From positions 3,669 through 67,668 of the forward strand of contig CAYQDW010000007.1 in the NCBI GenBank assembly GCA_964416385.1: a stretch of DNA of 64,000 nucleotides. The letters run 5' to 3'. The notes under the pieces are model-generated. The model did not search any database. It saw only the letters and a list, made by a program, of their open reading frames with translations, and was not told the DNA's origin. Both the position numbers and the translations under genes were made by a program. Shown piece by piece: positions 26,174 through 35,595 of the stretch; position 1 is the first letter of the stretch; each line of letters opens with the position of its first letter. The DNA is from JAUHWL01 sp964416385. GTDB taxonomy: Bacteria > Bacteroidota > Bacteroidia > Flavobacteriales > Schleiferiaceae.

Positions 26174-26827
26174 CTACTGATCACGCTCTAGGGCCAGCAG
26201 CGCGTCATTTTGCCAAATTGTTTGTTGGTGCAACTGGTTGAGTAGCGTTATCATCGCCTGTGCAACCGTTTTGGCGGGTATTGCTTTGTGCCGTTTTGGA
26301 ATAATAAACTGCAATTGCTGCATCAATACCATGACAATCTTCTCTGCAAAGCGCATTTCTTTCCGCTTACCAACCAGCAATGACGGCCTTACAATGACCA
26401 GATGATGTAGGTTTATTGCTTGCATGGCTAGCTCCATCTCGCCTTTTAATGAAGGATAGAAAAAAGCACTTTTGGCATTAGCCCCCATTGAAGATACCAC
26501 AGCCACCTGTTTTACGCCCATCTTTTTTGCCAAGGTTCCAGCAGTTACCGGTATATCCAAGTCAATAGCCCTGTAATCGGCTTTATTGGGTGTTTTTGCG
26601 CGGGTTGTGCCAATTGCAATAAATACGTCATCTACATCTGCAAAAAGCGCTGCATGATCATCTAATTGCTGCATATCAATAACATGGTGCACTAATTTAG
26701 CGTGCTTAACAGACAATGCAGCGCGACCCACAGACTTCACCATTTGGTAGCGTTCATCCTTACACAGCAGCTCTATTAAATATCCACCAACAAGACCGCT
26801 ACCACCCAATACAAGTGCAGTTTTCAT
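26174..26827 (-). CDS. NAD(P)-binding Rossmann-fold oxidoreductase, TIP30-like
   Basis: 217 residues from the ATG at 26827 (MKTALVLGGSGLVGGYLIELL holds the GxxGxxG dinucleotide motif); the longer frame would run back into the upstream gene. DVDDVFIAIGTTRAKTPNKADYRAIDLDIP and VAVVSSMGANAKSAFFYPSLKGEME follow the atypical SDR pattern of HTATIP2/TIP30-like proteins, with YPSLKGE carrying the YxxxK pair. Substrate unknown. Its ATG overlaps the TGA of the preceding gene, indicating coupled translation. Confidence 0.85.
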   Translation of the reverse strand: MKTALVLGGSGLVGGYLIELLCKDERYQMVKSVGRAALSVKHAKLVHHVIDMQQLDDHAALFADVDDVFIAIGTTRAKTPNKADYRAIDLDIPVTAGTLAKKMGVKQVAVVSSMGANAKSAFFYPSLKGEMELAMQAINLHHLVIVRPSLLVGKRKEMRFAEKIVMVLMQQLQFIIPKRHKAIPAKTVAQAMITLLNQLHQQTIWQNDALLALERDQ

Positions 26828-27309
26828 ACTTCCGGAATCATGATGACTTCTACTTTCCATTGTTTGTCTAGTCTATAAGTGCGCTGCGCCAATAGTTCGA
26901 GGATGACACCTGCAACTAAAAAACTCGCAGAAAAAATAAATTCACCTTTTGTAAAAAGTGTTGCAGACTTTGTAATCACGCCATTAACCAAAAAAATACC
27001 GCCAAAAAATACACTGCCATAAACTAAAGAGCGGCCTGCCCCTTTGGTAAAACCATCATAGGTGCGGATGTATGCCAACTCATCAAAAGTGGCTTCTAAT
27101 GGGCCTACCTGCAATCCGCTGGGTGTAATGCTAAGTACCTCGCCCTTTGCTGTTTCACCACTTTGCGTTTTTATTTTTATGCTGTTTCCTAAAACGATCT
27201 TTTGTGTTTTTGCCGTGCCATATTTCTTGAGATACAACATGGGTTGCGCCATACTAGGCAGGGCAAAGCTGAGGAAAACAAAGACGAGCAGCCACCTATT
27301 TAGAATCAT
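26824..27309 (-). CDS. secreted or membrane protein of unknown function
   Basis: 161 residues. A signal peptide (MILNRWLLVFVFLSFALPSMAQ) is followed by a small beta-rich part (YGTAKTQKIVLGNSIKIKTQSGETAKGEVLSI, split) that resembles an SH3-like or Lsm-like barrel, and by two hydrophobic helices (about 93-112 and 119-137). The arrangement is common in Bacteroidota hypothetical proteins. It overlaps rhomboid (27296) by 14 nt at its 5' end and the oxidoreductase by 4 nt at its 3' end, so all three are one operon. Confidence 0.75.
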   Translation of the reverse strand: MILNRWLLVFVFLSFALPSMAQPMLYLKKYGTAKTQKIVLGNSIKIKTQSGETAKGEVLSITPSGLQVGPLEATFDELAYIRTYDGFTKGAGRSLVYGSVFFGGIFLVNGVITKSATLFTKGEFIFSASFLVAGVILELLAQRTYRLDKQWKVEVIMIPEV

Positions 27310-28021
27310 CTTCTTTGGGTTTATAATGATATGTAATGGTTATTTCTTGCTTTTCTTTTGGTTGATCAGATAAAGCTTCATCTTCCCAAAAAGCATCTTC
27401 ATGGGCTTCATCTTCCTCCTCCTCCCATTGCGGTTCGCGTTCGCGCACTTCTTCTATAGGTTCTATTTTTCTAAACCAAAGTGCCAAGAAAAAACCTGTT
27501 AAAGCGCCACCAAGATGCCCTTCCCAACTAATGCGTTGCTCTAACGGAAATATGCCCCAAAATAAACTGCCATATAAAAACACAACCAAAAGAGATATAG
27601 CTAACAGGTAGCGATTAACGCGAATAACGCCACTCAGAAATAAAAATGTGGCTAGGGCGTATATCATGCCACTTGCACCCAAATGAAAAGCAGGCCTACC
27701 AATGAGCCACGCAAAAACGCCCGGCCAGAGATACGCAGCACCAAATACTTTTAAAAATAAATGGGGAAATATATAGCGTACAGCTACAAGGAGCACAAAT
27801 AAAGACCCAGTATTGGCAACAATATGATCTAAATCTGAATGTAGCAGCGGAAAAAATGCAATGCCCAAAAGTCCGTTTGTAGTTCTAGGCTCAACGGCCA
27901 GTCGCCAAAAGTTAAGATCAAATAGATAATTTAACCCAAACAACACCCAAATCACCCCAACAAACAGTGCAGGCAATACTAAAAAACGGTATTTACCCGC
28001 ATTATTATCTGCGTTAATCAT
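27296..28021 (-). CDS. rhomboid-family intramembrane serine protease
   Basis: 241 residues from the ATG at 28021; the open frame extends 20 codons further but would overlap the divergent neighbour. Six membrane helices. The HxxxxHxxxN motif is at His61-His66-Asn70, the nucleophile Ser117 in GASGMIYA, and the catalytic His169 in GHLGGALTG. It cleaves membrane-spanning substrates. The 55-residue C-terminal tail after the last helix is strikingly acidic (EWEEEEDEAHEDAFWEDEA-like) and probably cytoplasmic, an extension not needed for catalysis. First gene of a three-gene minus-strand operon. Confidence 0.92.
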   Translation of the reverse strand: MINADNNAGKYRFLVLPALFVGVIWVLFGLNYLFDLNFWRLAVEPRTTNGLLGIAFFPLLHSDLDHIVANTGSLFVLLVAVRYIFPHLFLKVFGAAYLWPGVFAWLIGRPAFHLGASGMIYALATFLFLSGVIRVNRYLLAISLLVVFLYGSLFWGIFPLEQRISWEGHLGGALTGFFLALWFRKIEPIEEVREREPQWEEEEDEAHEDAFWEDEALSDQPKEKQEITITYHYKPKEDDSK

Positions 28022-28097
28022 TGCTGAAAAATACAAAACTAAGATAGAGCCCTGCCTTTTGCAGTTACAATTAAATGCCAAATTCTACATTTGTTGC

Positions 28098-28742
28098 ATG
28101 CGTTTACTCCTCCTTATTTTCAGTCCTTTATTTCTTGCAGCGCAATATCAATGTGAGTTTGCCGTAGCAAAATACAATGGCGGTGGCGATTGGTATGCAA
28201 ATCCGACCTCGCTCACCAACCTCATTAGCTTTTGCAATACGCAGTTAAATACCCGTATTGCACCCAAATACCAAACTGTAGAATTGGGTTCTGAAGCGCT
28301 CTTTGATTATCCCTTTGTTCACCTTACTGGGCACGGCAACATTGTTTTAGATGATTCCGAAATGGCAAATCTTCGCCTGTATCTCATGGCAGGTGGCTTT
28401 TTACATGTTGATGACAATTACGGCATGGATCCTTACATCAGACCGCTTTTAAATGCACTTTTTGAAGATACCGAACTGGTAGAGCTAGGCCAAAACCACC
28501 CAATATTTAACCAACCCTACCCTTTTGAAAACGGCCTACCAAAAATTCACGAGCACGATGCTGAAAGACCACAAGCCCTCGCCTTGTATTATCAGGGCCG
28601 CATGGTTGTTTTGTACACCTTTGAATGCGATTTGGGCGATGGCTGGGAAGATGCTAAAGTGCACAATGACAGCGAAGAAACTCGGCTTAAAGCGCTGCGC
28701 ATGGGGGCCAACATCATTCACTTTGTGCTAACAGGACAATAA
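28098..28742 (+). CDS. DUF4159 domain-containing secreted protein
   Basis: 214 residues from the ATG at 28098, which gives the signal peptide MRLLLLIFSPLFLAAQ. The mature protein is DUF4159: FAVAKYNGGGDWYANPTSL, FVHLTGHGNIVLDDSEMANLR, GGFLHVDDNYGMDPYIRP, LVELGQNHPIFN and VVLYTFECDLGDGWED. The fold is a glutamine amidotransferase-like (DJ-1/PfpI) alpha/beta domain, but the usual catalytic Cys is not evident, so it may bind rather than cleave. It is 2 nt upstream of the AI-2E permease gene. Confidence 0.88.
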   Translation: MRLLLLIFSPLFLAAQYQCEFAVAKYNGGGDWYANPTSLTNLISFCNTQLNTRIAPKYQTVELGSEALFDYPFVHLTGHGNIVLDDSEMANLRLYLMAGGFLHVDDNYGMDPYIRPLLNALFEDTELVELGQNHPIFNQPYPFENGLPKIHEHDAERPQALALYYQGRMVVLYTFECDLGDGWEDAKVHNDSEETRLKALRMGANIIHFVLTGQ

Positions 28743-28744
28743 GC

Positions 28745-29842
28745 ATGTTTAAAACCACCATTTACGTTAAAAGCGTTCTTCAATTAATTGCTCTTGCAGG
28801 CGCAGCATGGCTACTTTACACGGTTAGAGGCTTACTCGTTTATATCATCATTGCGGCATTATTGGCGCTAATTACCAAGCCCTTAACTAATTTTATTTGC
28901 CGGCTACGCGGGAAACGATTTTACGTTCCAAGAGGTTTATCTGCTATCATTACCGTTGCTCTCGTGGTGTTTTTATTCGGCTTGGTTACGCGATTGCTCA
29001 TACCAGCCCTACTGAATGAATTTACTTTTTTAAAGGGCATTGACTTTAGTACCGCTTATGAAACTTTAGGCAATGAGATCAGCGTTATACGTAATGGTTT
29101 GGCTAATTATGATTTACAATTGGCCAATATTGAAGAAAACGTTCGTGAGGCCATTGTAGGTTTGCTTAGTTTCAAGAACGTAGAATCTACCATTTCTGGC
29201 TTGCTAGGCGGTTTGGGTAACGTGGCCATTGCGCTGTTTTCTATTCTCTTTATGTTGTTCTTTTTCCTAAAAGAGGAAAACCTCACATCCTTTATCATTT
29301 CAAACTTTTTTACGGCTTCCTTTTCAACCCATGTATCTAACATCTTGCCCAAGCTAAAGCGCACACTTTTTAGATATGCCATTGGGCTGAGTTTACAGAT
29401 GACGGGAGTCTTTTTGATTGTTTTTACAGGCTTGCGCATTGTGGGGATAGAAAGTGCCTTAGTAATTGCTGTCTTTGCCGCTTTTATCAATCTCATCCCC
29501 TATGTTGGGCCCATGATTGGTGCTTCATTCGGATTAATTCTTGGGCTTGGTCAGGCCTATGCGTTAGACCCAAGCATCGCCATTGGTTTTCTTGCCTTAA
29601 AAATTGCGCTCGTTTTTCTGATTACGCAGCTCACAGATAATTTCATTTTTCAACCCTTAATTTTTAGTACCAGCATTAATGCGCATCCCCTAGAAATTTT
29701 CATCATTATTTCTGTTGCCGGCCTCTTGGGTGGTATTTTGGGGATGGTGATTGCCGTGCCTACGTATAGTATGTTGCGCATTGTTGCCAAGGAGTTTTTA
29801 GCGCATTCAAAATTTATTCAGGCACTTACCAAAAATGTTTGA
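28745..29842 (+). CDS. AI-2E family transporter (PF01594 permease)
   Basis: 365 residues with about eight membrane helices: three near the N-terminus, a long amphipathic soluble region (about 95-140), then NVAIALFSILFMLFFFLKEE and the family-typical INLIPYVGPMIGASFGLILG (about 246-265) and GGILGMVIAVPTYSMLRI at the end. The family includes AI-2 exporters and Na+/H+ antiporters, and no cargo can be assigned. Its last 8 nt overlap the methyltransferase gene. Part of a plus-strand trio from 28098 to 31013. Confidence 0.9.
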   Translation: MFKTTIYVKSVLQLIALAGAAWLLYTVRGLLVYIIIAALLALITKPLTNFICRLRGKRFYVPRGLSAIITVALVVFLFGLVTRLLIPALLNEFTFLKGIDFSTAYETLGNEISVIRNGLANYDLQLANIEENVREAIVGLLSFKNVESTISGLLGGLGNVAIALFSILFMLFFFLKEENLTSFIISNFFTASFSTHVSNILPKLKRTLFRYAIGLSLQMTGVFLIVFTGLRIVGIESALVIAVFAAFINLIPYVGPMIGASFGLILGLGQAYALDPSIAIGFLALKIALVFLITQLTDNFIFQPLIFSTSINAHPLEIFIIISVAGLLGGILGMVIAVPTYSMLRIVAKEFLAHSKFIQALTKNV

Positions 29843-31013
29843 CATTGATTTGAAGCAACTATTTAATGCTGAAGCGCAAGCTTTTTATGAAGTTAACAGG
29901 CATGAGCCTATTTCAAAACTCCTCATTAAATACGCCAAAGATCCAACCAACAAAGCGCGATCTATTCAATTAGAAGCGCGTAAGCGCGCACAAAAAAAGC
30001 TTCCTACGTGGTACAATCACCCCGAAGTAGTTTTTCCGCCCAAAGCGAATCTCGAACAAGCATCGTCTGAACGCACAGCCGCCTATAAGGCACAGCTTTT
30101 TTCATACCAATCTAGCATAGATTTAACAGGCGGTACGGGCATTGATAGCTGGCAATGGGCACTGCACGGTAAAAAACACACCTATGTTGAGCCCAACGAA
30201 GCACTCTGTGCTTTAGCCAAACATAATTTTAATGCATTAGGACTTCCTCAAGTAAATGTTGAATGCAAAACAGCAGAGGACTTTTTAGAATCCCTTTCTG
30301 CACCTGTAGACCTGATTTATCTCGATCCGAGCAGACGGGCGGCCGGAAATAAAAAAGTGACGCTACAGGCCTATCAACCTGATGTTATCGCGCTGCTACC
30401 TGTACTACTTAAACACGCAAAAACGGTAGTGGTAAAAGTTTCGCCTTTGGCAGATTTAACCTATTTGGTTCAAGCCTTGCAAAACCATTGCGCAGCCATT
30501 TATGTACTTGCCGTTAAAAATGAATGTAAAGAAACCCTATTGCAACTCACAGCGCAAAGCACTGACCAGCCAGAAATACAAACTGTGAATTTAACCGATA
30601 ATCACGCGCAAGTCTTTCGCTTTAAACGCACTGATGAAAACCAAAAAGCTGCACTTGCAGCGCGCGTATGCACCTATTTATATGAACCCAATGCCGCCAT
30701 TCTTAATGCCGGTGCTTTTAATGCTGTAGCCTGCAAATACAGCCTTCAAAAATTAGATTTAAATAGTCATTTGTATACCTCAGATGTAGAATTAAATACA
30801 TTTCCAGGTCATGTATATCGTGTTGTTGAAGTGGCCCACCCCTACAAATTGCGTAAAGTTTATCAAGGTATGAGCATAACAAGCCGTAACTTCCCAGATG
30901 CTGCTGAGCACATCAAAAAGCGCTTAAAAAGTACAGAAGGAAATAACTTTAGGCTATTTGCTACAACAGTTGCCGGCAAGCGGCTTTTCATAGTTGCAGA
31001 ACTTATTTACTAA
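29835..31013 (+). CDS. class I SAM-dependent methyltransferase with THUMP-like domain
   Basis: 392 residues. An N-terminal helical part (1-85) is followed by the SAM site DLTGGTGIDSWQWA (about 95-108), an acidic TYVEPNEALCALAKHN strand, and DLIYLDPSRRA (motif IV, about 160), which resembles the NPPY-type nucleotide-modifying loop but with DPSRR. The C-terminal third (PFGHVYRVVEVAHPYKLRKVYQ-like, NFPDAAEHIKKRLK) is the THUMP-like RNA-binding domain. A tRNA or rRNA base methyltransferase is likely, but the target is unknown. Confidence 0.85.
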   Translation: MFDIDLKQLFNAEAQAFYEVNRHEPISKLLIKYAKDPTNKARSIQLEARKRAQKKLPTWYNHPEVVFPPKANLEQASSERTAAYKAQLFSYQSSIDLTGGTGIDSWQWALHGKKHTYVEPNEALCALAKHNFNALGLPQVNVECKTAEDFLESLSAPVDLIYLDPSRRAAGNKKVTLQAYQPDVIALLPVLLKHAKTVVVKVSPLADLTYLVQALQNHCAAIYVLAVKNECKETLLQLTAQSTDQPEIQTVNLTDNHAQVFRFKRTDENQKAALAARVCTYLYEPNAAILNAGAFNAVACKYSLQKLDLNSHLYTSDVELNTFPGHVYRVVEVAHPYKLRKVYQGMSITSRNFPDAAEHIKKRLKSTEGNNFRLFATTVAGKRLFIVAELIY

Positions 31014-31086
31014 CTTAAATACCCAACGCAATAGCTAGAGGCTTTGTAAAGCAATGCAATGCTGTACTTTTACAGATGCTGAAACA

Positions 31087-34000
31087 ATGAAAAGGTTTTT
31101 CGTCATATTTTTTGCTTTTTGCGCTGCCCTATCTACCACGTATGCGCAGGTGTACTTTGTGCCCAACCAAGGCCAATGGGCAGGAGATTTTGATTTTAAG
31201 CTACGTTTAAAATATGGTGCCGCGTATTATGGTAAGCAAGGTGTGCGCTATCACCTTATGAAAACCGAAGATATTGATCGCCTGTACGGGGAAAAAAGCC
31301 ATGACAACCCAACCAACACTGATACCAAAATTCATCATCACGCATTTGAACAAATTTGGCTTAACAGCAGCACAGAAGCCATAGAAGGCACAACAAAAGC
31401 CTCTTTTTATCACAATTATTTTTTAGGAAAAAACAGTACTCGCTGGCGCAGTGAAGTTCCCGTATTTACAGAAATGCAATACAGAAATGTTTATCCGGGG
31501 ATCTATACCAAATTTTTTGAACAAGACGCGCACTTAAAATACAATTGGATTGTATTGCCTTCTGCAAATCCGCAAAACATAAAATGGCGTTATACGGCCA
31601 CAGATTCTACATGGATTGAAGCAGATAAACTCATCATAAAAACCAGCATTGGATATGTTACAGAAGAAATTCCGGAGGCCTATACCATACACAACGGACA
31701 AAAACTACCTGTTTCGGTAACTTGGCATAAACAAGGTGATACCTATTCTTTTAGCCTCGGAGATTACAACAAAGAAGACACCCTCATTATTGATCCTGTT
31801 GTTGTTTTCGCCTCATTTTCTGGATCTGTTGCAGATAATTGGGGCTTTACTGCCACCTATGACAGCGAAGAGAATTTTTATGGCGGTGGTATTGTCATGG
31901 CCTCAGGCTACCCGATAACCACAGGCGCTTTTCAAACAATACACAGCAACCCCACATCAGCTATTCCGTTTTCTCCTTATGGGGTAGATATTGCCATTTC
32001 AAAATTTAACCCGCAGGGCACTGCACTGCTTTACAGCACATACTTGGGCGGCAACTCGCAAGACCAGCCCCATAGCATGTTTGTAGATGGCGCTGGCGAT
32101 TTATACGTTTTTGGGGTTACCGGTTCTAACAATTTTCCAGTTTCATCTACGGCCTATGATACCACGTTTAACGGTGGCGACAGCCTCTTTTTAAACGGCT
32201 ATGCATTTCGCAATGGCACAGATATGTTTATTGCCAAATTCAATCCTTCCGGCTCTAACCTTTTAGCTTCAACCTACATAGGCGGCTCTCTTAATGACGG
32301 CTTAAACACCCGCATTGTATCTAACTATGCAGATCAAAGTCGAGGCGAAATTGTAATTGATGAAAACAACCTTGTGTATGTTACGGCCAGTACGCTCTCT
32401 AGTGATTTCCCTATCGTAAATGGTCCGCAAGTAACAATGGGCGGTTTACAAGACGCTGTTGTTTTAAAAATGAATCCAAATCTATCTGCCCTACTTTGGT
32501 CTACCTATTATGGCGGTGTAGAGCGCGATGCCGGCTATGGCATAAAAGTGGGTACAAACGGCTCTGTTTACATCACTGGCAGCACCTTGGGCAGCACGCT
32601 TCCTGGTATGATGAATGGCTATTGGTCTACTTATCAAGGCGGCTCGCATGATGGTTTTATTGCGCGATTTAATGCCCTTTCGGGTGCGTTACAATCAGCA
32701 ACCTACGTGGGTACCAATAGCTATGACCAATCTTTTCTAATAGATTTAGATAAATTTAACAACGTGTATGTTTTTGGCCAGACCGGGGGAAATTATCCCG
32801 TTACACCGGGAACATATTTCAATGCCAACGCAAAGCAGTTCATTCACAAATTTAATCCTACCCTTGCTAATTCTGTTTTTTCAACCCGCTTCGGACGCGG
32901 TTCTAATACCGTAGATATTGTGCCGATTGCCTTAAATGTTGATGATTGCTTAAATATTCTGTTAAGCGGTTGGGGTGGCGAATCTAATGATGGTTTTTTA
33001 GGTGGAAGAACCTTTAATATGCCCATTACGCCCGATGCAGCGCAAACTACCACCGATGGCAGTGATTTATATTTTGCTGTTTTTGGGCGAAATGCAGATA
33101 CCTTGAAATATGCCTCCTATTATGGCGGTAGCTCTAGCCATGAGCATGTAGATGGAGGCACCAGTCGCTTTGATCCGCGCGGAAACATTTACCAAGCAGT
33201 TTGCGCGGGCTGTGGTGGTTATTCAGATTTTCCCACAACCCCTGGCGCATGGAGTGCCACCAACCAAAGTCAAACGCCCACCAATAATTGCAATTTGGGC
33301 GTCATCAAAATAAATTTTGAAACCTTACTTAAGGCGGAAGCTATTATAGACACCAACGTGGCAATTGATACAAATTGCAACGAACTTACGCTGCAACTTC
33401 TCAATTTAAGCCGCAATGCCTCTTCTTTTATCTGGGATTTTGGAAACGGCAAATCATCAACCCTTCGCAGCCCTTCCGTAACCTTTGATACATTAGGCGT
33501 ATATACCATCTCACTTATTGCCACAGATACCGTTTGCGATATTACCGATACAGTAACCATTGAAATAAATCATAATCGTGGTACCAGACCAACAGCGGCA
33601 TTTACACCTTCTTTTACAACGTGTGATGTTTTTAGAACCCTTAGCCTAAACAATACCTCTAAGCGTGCCAATGCATATTTGTGGAATTTTGGTGACGGCA
33701 CCAACTCTACTTCGCAAAACCCGCAACATCAATATGCCACACAAGGCATTTACACAGTTACCCTTATTGCGTTAGATACAACCTGCGGCGCGGCAGACAC
33801 CACCACACAAATCATTGATTTTACGAATAACATTCCGGCACCAGAGGTTTACGTTACACCAGACAGCTGTTTTTATGGCGGCATTAACGTGAGCTATTTG
33901 AATGACAGCGCATGGTATACCTATACTTGGAATTTTGATGGCGAGATTGAAAACAGTAAATATCCGCAGTTTAGATACCAAAAAGCGGGCGTTTATACTT

Positions 34001-34341
34001 TTACGCTTACAATTACAGATACCATTTGCAATACAACCTATACCTTTTTATTTGAGGAGGATGTTCTCCGGATTGAAGACCGGGTATTCATCCCCAATGC
34101 ATTTACACCCAATCGCGATCAAGTAAACGAAGAATTTGTGATTGCCGGAAACGATTGTTTAGCCAATGCGCACTTCCAAATTTTTGACAGCTTTGGCAAC
34201 CTCATTTTTGAAACATCTCAACCCTTCTCAGATTTTTGGGACGGTTATATAGACGGCAAGCCAGCCCAAGAGGATGTATATGTGTATTATTTTAGAAGTG
34301 ATGATTTTGAGAAGCGCGGTTATATCACCGTTTTTTACTAA
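31087..34341 (+). CDS. large secreted PKD-domain protein with gliding-motility-type C-terminal domain
   Basis: 1084 residues from the ATG at 31087, chosen for its signal peptide (MKRFFVIFFAFCAALSTTYAQ). An N-terminal domain (VYFVPNQGQWAGDFDFKLR, 22-240) is the DUF7948 type. Then come repeated SBBP-like blades (ISKFNPQGTALLYSTYLGG, IAKFNPSGSNLLASTYIGG, LKMNPNLSALLWSTYYGG) that should form a beta-propeller up to about 740. Three PKD-like domains follow (FIWDFGNG about 778, YLWNFGDG about 861, YTWNFDGE about 946). The last 85 residues are the CHU_C / type IX secretion signal (IPNAFTPNRDQVNEEF ... YFRSDDFEKRGYITVFY, split). An exported or cell-surface adhesin-like protein. Confidence 0.92.
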   Translation: MKRFFVIFFAFCAALSTTYAQVYFVPNQGQWAGDFDFKLRLKYGAAYYGKQGVRYHLMKTEDIDRLYGEKSHDNPTNTDTKIHHHAFEQIWLNSSTEAIEGTTKASFYHNYFLGKNSTRWRSEVPVFTEMQYRNVYPGIYTKFFEQDAHLKYNWIVLPSANPQNIKWRYTATDSTWIEADKLIIKTSIGYVTEEIPEAYTIHNGQKLPVSVTWHKQGDTYSFSLGDYNKEDTLIIDPVVVFASFSGSVADNWGFTATYDSEENFYGGGIVMASGYPITTGAFQTIHSNPTSAIPFSPYGVDIAISKFNPQGTALLYSTYLGGNSQDQPHSMFVDGAGDLYVFGVTGSNNFPVSSTAYDTTFNGGDSLFLNGYAFRNGTDMFIAKFNPSGSNLLASTYIGGSLNDGLNTRIVSNYADQSRGEIVIDENNLVYVTASTLSSDFPIVNGPQVTMGGLQDAVVLKMNPNLSALLWSTYYGGVERDAGYGIKVGTNGSVYITGSTLGSTLPGMMNGYWSTYQGGSHDGFIARFNALSGALQSATYVGTNSYDQSFLIDLDKFNNVYVFGQTGGNYPVTPGTYFNANAKQFIHKFNPTLANSVFSTRFGRGSNTVDIVPIALNVDDCLNILLSGWGGESNDGFLGGRTFNMPITPDAAQTTTDGSDLYFAVFGRNADTLKYASYYGGSSSHEHVDGGTSRFDPRGNIYQAVCAGCGGYSDFPTTPGAWSATNQSQTPTNNCNLGVIKINFETLLKAEAIIDTNVAIDTNCNELTLQLLNLSRNASSFIWDFGNGKSSTLRSPSVTFDTLGVYTISLIATDTVCDITDTVTIEINHNRGTRPTAAFTPSFTTCDVFRTLSLNNTSKRANAYLWNFGDGTNSTSQNPQHQYATQGIYTVTLIALDTTCGAADTTTQIIDFTNNIPAPEVYVTPDSCFYGGINVSYLNDSAWYTYTWNFDGEIENSKYPQFRYQKAGVYTFTLTITDTICNTTYTFLFEEDVLRIEDRVFIPNAFTPNRDQVNEEFVIAGNDCLANAHFQIFDSFGNLIFETSQPFSDFWDGYIDGKPAQEDVYVYYFRSDDFEKRGYITVFY

Positions 34342-34631
34342 TGAATCATAATTTCTACGGTGCTCATGTAACACATGCCACCAGATTCTTTTAGCAATGC
34401 ACGTATTTCTTCTTTTAGGCGATCAAATTCTTCATCTGTACATAGCCAAACAACCATCACATTTTCAAATGCATCGCTTAAGCCTAATCCATCACGGATG
34501 CCACGGTCACCTTTACCAATAATTTGCTTAAAGATGGTATAACCCTTCGCCCCACCATGTTCTAATAACTCTATAAGTTCTTCAAGACTTGGCTTGGCAA
34601 TAATGATTTCTATTTTTTTTGAGGTCTTCAT
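34338..34631 (-). CDS. PII-like (SbtB-type) regulatory protein
   Basis: 97 residues with a PII ferredoxin-like fold pattern: KIEIIIAKPSLEELIELLEHGGAKGYTI (beta-alpha with the PII helix), a T-loop-like IGKGDRGIRDGLGL, then ENVMVVWLCTDEEFDRLKEEIRALLKESGG and the final strand YMSTVEIMIH. The Tyr of classical GlnB T-loops is absent. It lies 2 nt after a SbtA-type bicarbonate permease gene, the same pairing as cyanobacterial SbtA-SbtB, so it probably gates that transporter in response to adenine nucleotides. Its 3' end overlaps the large secreted protein gene by 4 nt. Confidence 0.85.
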   Translation of the reverse strand: MKTSKKIEIIIAKPSLEELIELLEHGGAKGYTIFKQIIGKGDRGIRDGLGLSDAFENVMVVWLCTDEEFDRLKEEIRALLKESGGMCYMSTVEIMIH

Positions 34632-34633
34632 GA

Positions 34634-35593
34634 CTAACGGTACAATAGCTCTAAAATGCTGTAATAAATAGGAATTCCGATGATGATATTAAATGGAAAA
34701 GTGATGCCCAAACTCATCGGCACATAAATGCCTGGATTAGCTTGTGGTACGGCCATGCGCATGGCTGCAGGCACGGCTATGTAGCTGGCGCTAGCCCCTA
34801 AAACAGTAAGGAGTAACGCATTGCCCATACCAATACCTAACCATTTACAGGCAAACATTACAACAACGGCATTAATAATTGGTATGATTAACGCAAAAAT
34901 GGTTAAAAACGCACCTTGTTTACGCAGAGAAGCAATCCGCTTGCCGGCAACCAAACCCATATCTAACAAGAAAAGCGTTAGTATGCCTTTGAACAAACCA
35001 TCAGAAAAGGGTTGTATGGTTGCATATTGTTTTTCTGAAATGGTCATACCTATAATCAGGCTAATGAGAATTAAAAAGACAGACCCATTGGTAAGAGCTT
35101 CGCGCATAACTGTACCTGAACGTGAACTTTTCTTGTAATATTTACCAATTAGTACCACACCTACAATAATGGCAGGAGACTCCATAATTGCTAAGGTTGC
35201 AATCATATGTCCACCAAAATCTACATGTAACTCTGTTAAAAAGCTTATTGCGGTTACAAAAGTTACAGCACTTACAGAGCCATAAGTAGCCGCAATGGCA
35301 CCCGCGTTGGGGATGTCTATTTTACGTTTAAGAATAAAAAAAGTGTAAAATGGTACAATTACGGCCAAGACAAACGCCAGAGCCAAGGTGACAAAAACCT
35401 CTGTGGTAAGCGGATTGTGGCCAAGTTCCATACCGCCTTTTAGGCCAATAGAGAACAAGAGATAGAGCGATAAAAAGCGGGCAACATCATTGGGTATGGC
35501 CAAGTCTGATTTCACCAAAACTGCGAGCAATCCTGCTGCAAAAAACAATATGGGCGGAGAAAGTAGATTATCTAATATGAGTTGTGCATTCAT
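34634..35593 (-). CDS. sodium-dependent bicarbonate transport family permease (SbtA-like)
   Basis: 319 residues with about ten membrane helices in two inverted halves. Family features include LFSIGLKGGMELG near 45-60, GAIAATYGSVSAVTFVTAISFL (about 97-118), LLDMGLVAGKRIASLRKQG with cytoplasmic basic loop, and TVLGASASYIAVPAAMRMAVPQANPG in the second half; Ser/Ala-rich crossing helices such as these hold the Na+ and substrate sites in SbtA. Bicarbonate is the family substrate, but heterotroph members are little tested. Followed by the PII-like gene. Confidence 0.88.
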   Translation of the reverse strand: MNAQLILDNLLSPPILFFAAGLLAVLVKSDLAIPNDVARFLSLYLLFSIGLKGGMELGHNPLTTEVFVTLALAFVLAVIVPFYTFFILKRKIDIPNAGAIAATYGSVSAVTFVTAISFLTELHVDFGGHMIATLAIMESPAIIVGVVLIGKYYKKSSRSGTVMREALTNGSVFLILISLIIGMTISEKQYATIQPFSDGLFKGILTLFLLDMGLVAGKRIASLRKQGAFLTIFALIIPIINAVVVMFACKWLGIGMGNALLLTVLGASASYIAVPAAMRMAVPQANPGIYVPMSLGITFPFNIIIGIPIYYSILELLYR

Positions 35594-35595
35594 GG

